Translations under genes and position numbers: made by a program | Shown here: positions 1-5,602 of the stretch, piece after piece | How positions within the stretch are numbered: position 1 is the first letter of the stretch | How the letters are laid out: the number at the start of each line of letters is the position of its first letter | Assembly: GCA_021778575.1 (NCBI GenBank) | Contig: JAJYCH010000152.1 | Span: forward strand, 1-8,603 | Source of the DNA: Planctomycetota bacterium | GTDB taxonomy: Bacteria; Planctomycetota; Planctomycetia; Isosphaerales; Isosphaeraceae | Direction: 5' to 3' | Length of the DNA: 8,603 nucleotides | Notes under the pieces: generated by a model | The model's input: only the letters and a program-made list of their open reading frames with translations | The model's database searches: none | What the model was told of the DNA's origin: nothing

Positions 1-1
1 T

Positions 2-583
2 GTGTCGGAGAAGGTGGTCAACGGTGTCGACCAGATCGTCCCCAATGGGACCGCCGGGGCCACCCGGTATGCCTATTATGAGTTGACCAACCCCACTTCG
101 ACCGCGAACACCGACCTGATCGTGACCGGGATCACGCCAGCGAACTCGGTTGCTCCCGTCAACGCTTCGACCAGCCCGCTATCGATCGTCAACGGCTCGT
201 TCGGGTTCGACCAGTCGAACCTCCAGGTCTTTCTCAGTCCGGCCGACCAGACCACGCAAGGTCTGGCGCTCCAGTTCGCCAACGGCGGGCTCACTCCCGG
301 CGGAACGCTGAACTTCAAGCTGAGCCTGGACCCCAGCTACAACTCGACGGTTCCCCCCACCTTGACGCTCCAGGCCCCCGACACGAGCCTGGCGGTCTCC
401 TCGAATGACACCCTCCTGTCGTACACGCCGCTTTACGCCAATGCCGCTCCCGGCGCAGCGCCGCAGACGAGCACGCCGGAGCCGGTCTCGCTGGCTCTCT
501 GGTCGAGCCTGGCCGTCGCCGGTCTGCTGCGAGCCCGGGCCTTTCGTCGAGCCGGGCGAACCAATCCGACGACGCACGGTTGA
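2..583 (+). CDS. PEP-CTERM sorting-domain protein, 3' part (5' end probably outside window)
   Basis: This reading frame is open from the window edge to a TGA at 581-583 and encodes 193 visible residues. The first codon is GTG, but the true start is probably upstream because no signal peptide is visible. Residues 1-155 are rich in Thr, Ser, Asn, Gly and Pro with alternating hydrophobic residues, as in exported beta-rich surface proteins. The C-terminus is a PEP-CTERM signal: a Pro-Glu-Pro motif at residues 159-161, a hydrophobic helix at about 162-176, then an Arg-rich stretch (R177, R179, R182, R183). In known systems exosortase cleaves this signal after export, and the protein goes to the cell surface or extracellular matrix. 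A tail of about ten residues after the Arg cluster is slightly longer than usual. The N-terminal part matches no family I recognise, so only the sorting signal is assigned with confidence. Confidence 0.85.
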   Translation: MSEKVVNGVDQIVPNGTAGATRYAYYELTNPTSTANTDLIVTGITPANSVAPVNASTSPLSIVNGSFGFDQSNLQVFLSPADQTTQGLALQFANGGLTPGGTLNFKLSLDPSYNSTVPPTLTLQAPDTSLAVSSNDTLLSYTPLYANAAPGAAPQTSTPEPVSLALWSSLAVAGLLRARAFRRAGRTNPTTHG

Positions 584-665
584 TCGCTCATGTTCCCCCC
601 CCATTTTCCAGCGGCGTGCCCGGCCTCTCCTCTTGGCAGCGCCCGATTCGCCCGTCATGATGGAA

Positions 666-708
666 TGGCTCGACGCCCTTCGCCAATTGTCGAAGGACGC
701 TCGAGCCA
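666..708. repeat. Imperfect inverted repeat between the PEP-CTERM gene and hpt
   Basis: The left arm (666-682) and right arm (691-708) pair as an 8-bp outer stem (TGGCTCGA with TCGAGCCA), a small internal loop and a 6-bp inner stem (CCTTCG with CGAAGG), closed by an 8-base loop. It lies 83 bases after the upstream stop and about 45 bases before the hpt start. It could be a transcription terminator or an mRNA leader structure, but no T-run follows it, so it is not a canonical intrinsic terminator. Confidence 0.45.
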
Positions 709-753
709 TGTGTCCGTATTCGATCACCTTGATTGCGGAAGGGTCCGGGCGCC

Positions 754-1329
754 GTGGAGATCCTGATCACCGAGACCGAGATCCACGAGCGAATTCGCGA
801 ACTGGGCAAGCAGATCGAGGCCGACTACCAGGGCCGACCGCTCACGATCGTCGCGATCCTGACCGGCAGCCTGATCGTCCTGGCCGACCTGATCCGTGAG
901 ATCCAGCTTCCGCTCCGCGTCGCGCTCCTCCAGGCCAGCAGCTACAAGGGGGCGACCACCACCGCCGGCGCCCTGATCATCAACGAGTCGTTTGCCCCCG
1001 ACGTCGCCGGCCGCGATGTCTTGCTCCTCGACGACATTCTCGACACCGGACACACCCTGGGCACCCTGGTACACCGGATGGCCGACCGTGGGGCCTTGTC
1101 GGTCAAGACCGCCGTGCTCCTCCGCAAAACCGGCCGTCAGGAAGTGAAAATCGAGCCCGACTACTGCGGTTTTGAGATCCCCGACGCCTTCGTCGTGGGC
1201 TACGGGCTCGACTACGACGACGACTATCGCCACCTCCCCCACGTCGCGATCCTGCCGCCACCTCCCAAATCCACCGACGAGATCTGCCAGGAAACCGGCG
1301 AATTCCCGGCCGCAGGCTCGAAGGACTGA
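754..1329 (+). CDS. hpt: Hypoxanthine phosphoribosyltransferase
   Basis: This is a purine-salvage enzyme of the cytosol. It transfers phosphoribose from PRPP to hypoxanthine (often also guanine), giving IMP or GMP and pyrophosphate. The 191-residue protein has the type I phosphoribosyltransferase layout. The N-terminal segment MEILITETEIHERIRELG is typical of bacterial Hpt. A substrate/pyrophosphate loop with ILTGS lies at 35-39, a flexible-loop SSYKG at 62-66, and the acidic PRPP-binding motif VLLLDDILDTGHTL at 89-102. The C-terminal purine-binding segment VVGYGLDYDDDYRHLP is at 147-162. I chose the GTG at 754 because it aligns with the usual Hpt N-terminus and has a purine-rich GGAAGGG about ten bases upstream. 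A TTG at 733 is an in-frame alternative adding seven residues. The stop codon and last residues fall inside the first units of a 7-base repeat array, so the extreme C-terminus may vary between strains. Confidence 0.93.
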   Translation: MEILITETEIHERIRELGKQIEADYQGRPLTIVAILTGSLIVLADLIREIQLPLRVALLQASSYKGATTTAGALIINESFAPDVAGRDVLLLDDILDTGHTLGTLVHRMADRGALSVKTAVLLRKTGRQEVKIEPDYCGFEIPDAFVVGYGLDYDDDYRHLPHVAILPPPPKSTDEICQETGEFPAAGSKD

Positions 1330-1388
1330 GGACTGCGGACTCGGAGGACTCAGGACTCGGGCTCGGGCTCGGAGGACTCAGGACTGGG
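1323..1388 (+). repeat. Left array of a degenerate 7-base repeat (GGACTCR-like)
   Basis: Near-tandem GGACTGA, GGACTGC, GGACTCG, GGACTCA and GGACTCG units run from the hpt stop codon to 1388. A longer word, GGAGGACTCAGGACT, occurs twice (1343-1357 and 1371-1385). The first copy is followed by a doubled GGGCTC. The array begins within the last hpt codons. The units are too short and lack spacers, so this is not a CRISPR array. Confidence 0.8.
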
Positions 1389-1416
1389 TACATGCGATGG
1401 GCTTCGGCGGATTCTG

Positions 1417-1493
1417 GTAGGATGTGGTCGAGCCTCGGCGAGGCCCACCACGCATTCATGGTGGGGCTCGCTTGAAGCTCGACCGCACCCTAC
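1417..1493. repeat. 77-bp imperfect palindrome with GTAGG...CCTAC ends (REPIN/MITE-like)
   Basis: The outer arms at 1417-1433 and 1477-1493 are reverse complements at 15 of 17 positions. Inner arms at 1438-1450 and 1459-1471 pair with one mismatch around an 8-base loop (1451-1458). Each half also holds its own short palindrome: CCTCGGCGAGG at 1433-1443 and GCTTGAAGC at 1470-1478. Two inverted half-elements, each opening with GTAGG, match the general design of REP doublets (REPINs), whose repeats carry a conserved GTAG tetranucleotide. No REP-associated transposase lies in the window, so the family assignment is inference. A terminator or mRNA-stabilising role is also possible. Confidence 0.6.
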
Positions 1494-1502
1494 ATTTTGT
1501 TA

Positions 1503-1521
1503 TCTCGCGACCATCGCGAGA
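1503..1521. repeat. Perfect 8-bp inverted repeat, 3-base loop
   Basis: TCTCGCGA and TCGCGAGA are separated by CCA. The repeat lies between the 77-bp palindrome and the right heptamer array, 67 bases before the glycosyltransferase start. It may be an operator-type site or just part of the composite repeat region. Confidence 0.4.
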
Positions 1522-1530
1522 AACGAATCA

Positions 1531-1576
1531 CCCGAGTCCCGAGTCCCAAGTCCTGAGTCCTCCCCCAACTGAGTCC
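1531..1576 (-). repeat. Right array of the 7-base repeat, inverted relative to the left array
   Basis: Units CCCGAGT, CCCGAGT, CCCAAGT and CCTGAGT are in perfect 7-base register, followed by CCTCCCCCAACTGAGTCC. The reverse complement of 1531-1562 matches 1343-1372 with one substitution and two one-base gaps, and it shares the 15-base word GGAGGACTCAGGACT. With the left array it brackets the 77-bp palindrome as imperfect terminal inverted repeats. It ends 12 bases before the glycosyltransferase start codon. Confidence 0.75.
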
Positions 1577-1588
1577 TTTTTGAAGAAG

Positions 1589-2707
1589 ATGAAGATCGCC
1601 CTCGTGACTCGCCGCTATCCCCCTTTGATTGGTGGGGCCGAGCGGGTTCTCAGCTACCTGGCCCCGGCTCTGGCGGCGGAAGGGGCCGAGGTCGATGTCT
1701 TGACCAGCCGGGTTGAAGGTTTGCCGGCGATCGAAACGGACCCATTGGGTTCGTTTCGCGTGGTCCGACTGGCAACCTCGAAGGCTCGGGTCGTCGGGAC
1801 CTTCCTCTATATGAGGGAACTCGCTCGCTGGTTTGCCCGGAACCGGGTCGACCTGGCGTATGTCTCGATGCTCAAGCACGACGCCTACGTGGTCGTGGGC
1901 GAAGGCCGGCGGCGCGGGTTTCCGGTGGTTCTCCGGCCCGAAGGAGCCGGGGCAACCGGCGACCTCGCCTGGCAGAAGTGGGGACGATTCGGCCGCTCGA
2001 TTGGCAATCGGTGTCGGACCGCCGACGCTTTCGTGGCGATCTCGCCCGCCGTCCGGGGGGAGCTGGAGCAGGCCGGGTACGACCGCTCGCGAATTCACGA
2101 CCTCCCTAACGGCGTGCCCGTGCCCGAAGTCGCCTGGAAGCCAGTGGTTGAGACAGATTCGCTCCGGGCGGCGTTTGTCGGACGGCTCGCACCCGAAAAG
2201 GGGCTCACCGCGCTGGTCGACGCCTGGCCGATCGTCGTTCGCGACCGTCCCGACGCGCGGTTGACCCTGATCGGCGAAGGTCCCGAACGGCCTGCCCTGG
2301 AAGCTCAGATCGGGCGGCTGGGACTGGTCGGGTCGGTGATTCTGGCGGGATCGAGTTCCGATCCCTCGACGATCCTCCGCCAATCTAACCTCTTCGTCCT
2401 GCCGTCGCGCGAGGAGGGGATGAGTATCGCCTTGCTCGAAACGATGGCCCTGGGAATTCCCGCCGTGGCGTCGAATATCCCTGGCAATCGCGCGTTGATT
2501 ACCGATGGAATTCACGGCCGACTGGCCAAACCGGACGACCCGGCGAGTCTGGCCCGAGCGATCCTCGACCATCGAGCCGATCCCGCCGCCCTGCTCATGG
2601 CCGAGGCGGCGAGGGCTCGGGTGATCGAGCATTACTCGATCGCCGCCGTGGCCCGGCACCATCTGGAGTTGTTCGGGCGTCTGGTCTCGAACCGACGGAT
2701 GGGTTAA
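1589..2707 (+). CDS. Family-4 glycosyltransferase (GT-B fold)
   Basis: The 372-residue protein is a predicted retaining glycosyltransferase. It would move a sugar from a nucleotide-sugar donor to a growing glycan or lipid carrier at the cytosolic face of the membrane. The N-terminal acceptor domain starts MKIALVTRRYPPLIGGAERV, where the Gly-Gly-Ala-Glu loop is typical of the family. The C-terminal donor domain shows FVGRLAPEKG at 196-205 (R199 and K204 are the expected phosphate-contact residues), LTLIGEGPER at 225-234, and the E-x7-E motif with E276 and E284 in EEGMSIALLE. Length is normal. I chose the ATG at 1589 because the protein then begins exactly at the Rossmann strand. The frame stays open back to 1424, but that extension reads through the palindrome and the right repeat array. 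The ribosome site is weak (GAAG-like). Donor and acceptor cannot be told from sequence. Confidence 0.92.
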   Translation: MKIALVTRRYPPLIGGAERVLSYLAPALAAEGAEVDVLTSRVEGLPAIETDPLGSFRVVRLATSKARVVGTFLYMRELARWFARNRVDLAYVSMLKHDAYVVVGEGRRRGFPVVLRPEGAGATGDLAWQKWGRFGRSIGNRCRTADAFVAISPAVRGELEQAGYDRSRIHDLPNGVPVPEVAWKPVVETDSLRAAFVGRLAPEKGLTALVDAWPIVVRDRPDARLTLIGEGPERPALEAQIGRLGLVGSVILAGSSSDPSTILRQSNLFVLPSREEGMSIALLETMALGIPAVASNIPGNRALITDGIHGRLAKPDDPASLARAILDHRADPAALLMAEAARARVIEHYSIAAVARHHLELFGRLVSNRRMG

Positions 2708-2734
2708 TCTGCCGAGGCTCTTGGAACGCCCGTC

Positions 2735-2740
2735 GGGAGG
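2735..2740 (+). promoter_or_regulatory. Shine-Dalgarno site of the membrane-protein gene
   Basis: GGGAGG lies six bases before the ATG at 2747. This is one of the clearest ribosome-binding sites in the window, and it supports a small gene that has no recognisable family. Confidence 0.7.
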
Positions 2741-2746
2741 ATTGGC

Positions 2747-3247
2747 ATGGGACGGATCTCGATCGGTGGGGTGCTTGGCGTCGTCGCGGTGGTTGCCTTC
2801 GGACTGGCTGGGCTGGTTCGGGCAACCTCGCTCTGGGCCGGGATCACCTTTACACTCATGATGGCCATGCTTCTTGGCAGTGTGGTTGGTCTGGTTCTTC
2901 GGGGTTGGCGAGGCGGCGGTTGGCTTGGTTTCGCGGTCTTTGGTTGGGGCTTCTTTATTTTCGGAAGTCTGCCGGGGCTGGGACTGGTGGTCTATTCAAC
3001 GAATCTGTCGGCCACAGCCTCGCAGTGGGTCTTCACGCAATCGAATACTCCACCCACACAGCCACCCACTCTCACTATCGTGAATCCCTCAACCGGACAA
3101 CCGACGCCGGAATATCTCGCCTTCCAAGCGTCGAGTAGTGATTATCAAGAGCGAAGCGTCCATTCACAGATGATCGGCCGCTGGCTCTGGATCTTGCTGT
3201 TTGCCGGCTTCGGGGCGATCCTTGGCGTGATCCTGGCTCGACCTTGA
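2747..3247 (+). CDS. Small four-helix membrane protein, function unknown
   Basis: This 166-residue protein is not recognised as a named family. Hydrophobic segments at about residues 6-24, 30-52, 57-83 and 145-163 suggest four membrane helices. Between helices 3 and 4 is a polar loop of about 60 residues rich in Thr, Ser, Pro and Gln (TPPTQPPTLT near 101-110). Basic residues follow helix 2 (R52, R55) and precede helix 4 (R145). This would place the large loop outside the cytoplasm if the N-terminus is cytosolic, but the topology is a prediction by eye. It starts 39 bases after the first glycosyltransferase on the same strand with a strong GGGAGG site, so the two may be co-transcribed. It could be an accessory membrane protein of glycan synthesis or export, but only its position suggests this. 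Confidence 0.75.
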   Translation: MGRISIGGVLGVVAVVAFGLAGLVRATSLWAGITFTLMMAMLLGSVVGLVLRGWRGGGWLGFAVFGWGFFIFGSLPGLGLVVYSTNLSATASQWVFTQSNTPPTQPPTLTIVNPSTGQPTPEYLAFQASSSDYQERSVHSQMIGRWLWILLFAGFGAILGVILARP

Positions 3248-3288
3248 AGAACAGACGGAGTTGTGCCTGCCGATCCGCGATCTCCTGG

Positions 3289-3343
3289 AGGGTAGGGCTT
3301 GCCCTGCCGGTTTCCCGATCGACGGCAGGGCAAGCCCTACCCT
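3289..3343. repeat. Perfect 21-bp inverted repeat with 13-base loop (REPIN-like or terminator)
   Basis: Arms 3289-3309 and 3323-3343 are exact reverse complements around a 13-base loop (3310-3322). Each arm contains a smaller GGGCTTGCCC or GGGCAAGCCC palindrome next to a GTAG/CTAC tetranucleotide, and a second CCTAC follows at 3340-3345. The element fills the gap after the membrane-protein gene and ends 24 bases before the second glycosyltransferase start. Such stability could stop transcription or protect an mRNA end, but there is no T-run. The GTAG-bounded paired design resembles REP doublets. Confidence 0.7.
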
Positions 3344-3367
3344 ACAAATCCTTGGTGAAATCCCAAC

Positions 3368-4501
3368 GTGCTCAAAGTCTTGCAACTGATTCCCACGCTC
3401 GATCGATCGGGGGCCGAGAAGCAGATGGTCCTGCTGGCCCAGGGGTTGCCTCGCGACCGGTTCTCGGTCGAAGTCGCGGCGCTGACCCGGCTCGGCCCGC
3501 TTCAGGCCGAACTCGACGCGGCAGGGGTTCCGGTCACCTTGATCGGCAAGCGGCACAAGGTCGACCCGATGGCGCTCCGGCGCTTGACCCGATTCATGAA
3601 GGAGAAACGGTTCGACGTGGTTCAGACCTGGATCTACGCGGCGGATACTTATGGCCGGGTCGCCGCTCATCAGGCCAAGGTTCCGGTGGTGGTGACGAGC
3701 GAGATGGCCGTCGACCTCTGGAAAAGCCGCACGGAACTGATGATCGACCGGTTCCTGAGCCGCTGGACCGACCGGGTGGTGGGGAACTCGAACGCGGTCG
3801 TCGCGTTCTACCGCCAGGCGGGCATCCCGTCCGAGAAGCTGACGATGATCCCTTCGGGGATCGCCGACGAGGAGCCGCCGACGGTCGATCGCGACGAGGT
3901 CCGGACCAGTCTGGGACTGCCTCAAGGCGCGCCCTTGATCCTGTTCGCCGGTCGCTTGGCGGCTCAGAAGTCGGTCGAGACGCTCCTGTCAGCGGTCGAC
4001 CTGCTCCAGCACGTTCGCCCGGCGGTCCGGACGCTGATCGTTGGCGAGGGACCGCTCCGGAGCCGGCTTGAAGAGACGGCGCGGGCTTATCGGCTGTTCG
4101 AGGACCGGCGGGTCTCGTTCCTCGGCCATCGCGACGACGTCCCCAGGCTCCTGGCGGCGGCCGATCTTCTGGTTCTTCCCAGCCTTTACGAAGGGCTGCC
4201 GAACGTGGTTCTGGAAGCGATGCGGTTTCGCAAGCCGGTCGTGGCGACGGCTGCTCCCGGAACCACCGAAGTTGTCGAGGACGGCGTGACCGGCCTGCTC
4301 GTTCCACTCCGCGATCCCCCCGCGCTCACCCGGGCGATCCAGCGGGTGATCGATGATCCAGGCCTCGCGAACCAGCTTGGAGCGGCGGGCCGCACTCGCG
4401 TCGAGGCGGAATTCGGTGTGAATCTGATGATCGAGCGGTTCGCGGCTCTCTACGAACAACTGGCGAGAACCAAGGGAATTGCCGCCCGGGAGTCGCGCTG
4501 A
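3368..4501 (+). CDS. Family-4 glycosyltransferase (GT-B fold), second copy type
   Basis: The 377-residue protein is a predicted nucleotide-sugar-dependent glycosyltransferase acting at the cytosolic side of the inner membrane. The N-terminal domain opens MLKVLQLIPTLDRSGAEKQ, with the Ser-Gly-Ala-Glu-Lys loop seen in capsule and exopolysaccharide GT4 enzymes. The donor domain has LFAGRLAAQKS at 192-202 (R196, K201), LIVGEGPLR at 223-231, FLGHRDDVP at 251-259 and the E-x7-E motif E275/E283 in YEGLPNVVLEAM. It differs clearly from the upstream GT4 protein, so it is not a recent tandem duplicate. The start is GTG at 3368, placed where the first beta strand begins. A weak GGTGA lies 10-14 bases upstream. 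It follows the 21-bp inverted repeat, so it may be expressed separately from the upstream genes. Sugar specificity cannot be read from sequence. Confidence 0.93.
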   Translation: MLKVLQLIPTLDRSGAEKQMVLLAQGLPRDRFSVEVAALTRLGPLQAELDAAGVPVTLIGKRHKVDPMALRRLTRFMKEKRFDVVQTWIYAADTYGRVAAHQAKVPVVVTSEMAVDLWKSRTELMIDRFLSRWTDRVVGNSNAVVAFYRQAGIPSEKLTMIPSGIADEEPPTVDRDEVRTSLGLPQGAPLILFAGRLAAQKSVETLLSAVDLLQHVRPAVRTLIVGEGPLRSRLEETARAYRLFEDRRVSFLGHRDDVPRLLAAADLLVLPSLYEGLPNVVLEAMRFRKPVVATAAPGTTEVVEDGVTGLLVPLRDPPALTRAIQRVIDDPGLANQLGAAGRTRVEAEFGVNLMIERFAALYEQLARTKGIAARESR

Positions 4502-4558
4502 ACAACAAGACGGGAGGGCGGGCTCGCGATCGTGACGCACGCACCACCTCCGATCGGA

Positions 4559-4978
4559 TCAATTCTTGCTAATAAGCCCTGAATAGTCGTCGCGGTCCGC
4601 GAATTCGCGCCGGGATAAATGATTGGCCACAACCCACCCATGCCATTCCGAAGTGGGCTCAAGATGGCGATCGAGTTGGGCGTGATCCAGAGGGATATCG
4701 ATCCAGCTCTGGAGCCAGAAGGCATCGAGAAAGTCCCAGCAGAGACGCTGGCCGAGCACCGAGCCAAAACGGTCGACGAGTTGTTCTTCGAGGGGACGAA
4801 GGATATATCTGGCCTTGATTTCGCCGCTCAACTGCCAGTGCGAAACCTCTCGGGCGATCTCGCTCAGCCTGGACTTCATCAGCTCGTTCGCCTGACGATC
4901 ATTACCGTTTTCCACACAACGAGCCGTGATCGCCAGACAACGATCGACGACCCGGGCAATCTCAAAAACGAGATTCAT
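4559..4978 (-). CDS. Unrecognised 139-residue protein
   Basis: I do not recognise this protein. The start ATG (4978-4976) is preceded on the same strand by AAGG with seven bases between, a well-spaced ribosome site. A GTG two codons earlier is possible but would leave only one base after the AAGG. The protein looks soluble and mostly helical. Residues 1-75 are rich in Glu, Arg and Leu with amphipathic spacing. An aromatic stretch follows at about 81-120 (WDFLDAFWLQSWIDIP, then EWHGWVV). There are three cysteines (14, 21, 80), no signal peptide and no membrane helix. Codons favour G or C at third positions over much of the length, which supports it being real. It converges on the second glycosyltransferase with 57 bases between stops. 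It could be a helical protein of the kind found in small regulatory or immunity-type genes, but nothing shows this. Confidence 0.6.
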   Translation of the reverse strand: MNLVFEIARVVDRCLAITARCVENGNDRQANELMKSRLSEIAREVSHWQLSGEIKARYILRPLEEQLVDRFGSVLGQRLCWDFLDAFWLQSWIDIPLDHAQLDRHLEPTSEWHGWVVANHLSRREFADRDDYSGLISKN

Positions 4979-5330
4979 ATTCACACCTTAATAATAACTT
5001 TATACCCGATTCTTGATTGATGAACCTGATGACCCAGAGCCGAAAAAAAATAAAGACTGAAATCGCCTGGTACGCCAGGAAGAAACGGGGCGACAGGCGA
5101 GTCATCAGGCTTATCCGTCGTTGGCGTCCCTGGGGTTCAAGTCCGCGAATATTGCCGGGGTTCATTCGACACCCTGGCATCGATCCTGAACCAATAATTA
5201 TCGTTCGTTGTCCTGTGGATCGGTCGAGGGTCAGGCATCCTGCGGATCGACGACCGGCGAAGTTCTCTTACCTCGCAACGAATTCTCTGAAACTTACAAC
5301 AAGATCTCGATTCATTCGAGTGAATTCTGG

Positions 5331-5460
5331 AGAAATAATCGACTATTCCAAAAATGTTTAAAAAAATGCATTTTTTTAGAAAAGTAATGACCGATCTATT
5401 GAATTGTCTAACCAAATTGAAAATAAAGAATAAGAATTCGCTAGATTCATTGTTTTGAGC
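5331..5460 (+). promoter_or_regulatory. AT-rich island, candidate promoter region for the tolC-like gene
   Basis: By my count only 31 of the 120 bases from 5341 to 5460 are G or C, in sharp contrast to the GC-rich genes around it. It contains a TTGAAT (5399-5404) spaced 17 bases from AATAAA (5422-5427), a poor match to a sigma-70-type promoter. Low duplex stability here could help promoter opening or bind a nucleoid protein. Assigning it to the tolC-like gene rests on position only. Confidence 0.3.
5359..5378. repeat. 20-bp perfect AT-rich palindrome
   Basis: TAAAAAAATGCATTTTTTTA reads the same on both strands: seven A, a central TGCA, seven T, and flanking T and A. The A-tract/T-tract symmetry would give a bent or unusually stiff duplex. 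It may be a protein-binding site or a weak bidirectional terminator-like element. Confidence 0.6.
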
Positions 5461-5494
5461 ATTTTCTCTACCACTTTTTATCTGTGTCCCGGTT

Positions 5495-5508
5495 CGATCG
5501 GCCGATCG
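5495..5508. promoter_or_regulatory. 14-bp perfect GC-rich palindrome, candidate operator
   Basis: CGATCGGCCGATCG is a perfect dyad 94 bases upstream of the tolC-like ATG. Efflux genes are often controlled by dimeric TetR- or MarR-type repressors that bind such sites. CGATCG is a common word in this genome, however, so chance is a fair alternative. Confidence 0.3.
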
Positions 5509-5591
5509 TTTCGGGCATCGTTTGACCTTGACGGACCGGCGAGTTTTTGCCACAAGACGCGTCTGCGTATAGGCCAGAGTGGACTCGAACC

Positions 5592-5596
5592 GGGAG
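5592..5596 (+). promoter_or_regulatory. Shine-Dalgarno site of the tolC-like gene
   Basis: GGGAG lies six bases before the ATG at 5603. This spacing fixes the start and places the lipoprotein signal peptide at the N-terminus. Confidence 0.65.
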
Positions 5597-5602
5597 AAGT
5601 GA

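Larger units (their letters stand above)
4979..5602. other. Long non-coding stretch between divergent genes
   Basis: About 620 bases without a credible gene lie between the - strand hypothetical ORF and the + strand tolC-like gene. ORFs in it have no ribosome sites, atypical composition and no family resemblance. It starts GC-poor near the - strand ORF (a TATAAAG on that strand at 5004-4998 could be a -10 element) and has a run of eight A at 5043-5050. It then holds a mixed-composition section and a very AT-rich island at about 5331-5460. The 14-bp palindrome at 5495-5508 and the tolC-like leader follow. It probably contains both divergent promoters. A small RNA cannot be excluded. Confidence 0.6.

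Noticed and set aside
405..899. + strand ORF of 164 residues overlapping the PEP-CTERM gene and hpt, including a local ATG ATG at 657-662
   Set aside because: It overlaps two better-supported genes in another frame, becomes Arg/Asp/Pro-rich as a GC-frame shadow does, and its only plausible start lacks a ribosome site.
1323..1576. Possible CRISPR array in the repeated region after hpt
   Set aside because: Units are about 7 bases without unique spacers, the two arrays point in opposite directions, and no cas gene is visible.
1424..1588. N-terminal extension of the first glycosyltransferase (55 extra residues)
   Set aside because: The extension reads through the palindrome and right repeat array and is low in family-like sequence. 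The GT4 fold begins exactly at the ATG at 1589.
1490..2662. - strand ORF of 390 residues opposite the first glycosyltransferase
   Set aside because: It is a mirror-frame shadow of a confident GT4 gene and has no recognisable domain.
4549..4558. TCCGATCGGA palindrome between the convergent stops of the second glycosyltransferase and the - strand ORF
   Set aside because: Ten bases built on CGATCG, a common word here, with no loop or T-run. Not supportable as a terminator.
5017..5361. + strand ORF of 114 residues in the spacer
   Set aside because: Very Arg- and Ile-rich with no domain signal and no GC-ending codon preference. It lies in what looks like promoter DNA.
5137..5553. - strand ORF of 138 residues over the AT-rich island
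   Set aside because: No convincing ribosome site, composition shifts abruptly along its length, and no family resemblance. It is probably open by chance in AT-rich DNA.
5581..5591. GGACTCGAACC, which read on the - strand resembles a tRNA T-loop (GGTTCGAGTCC)
   Set aside because: The flanking bases cannot form the 5-bp T stem, and no acceptor, D or anticodon arm is present. The match is coincidental.
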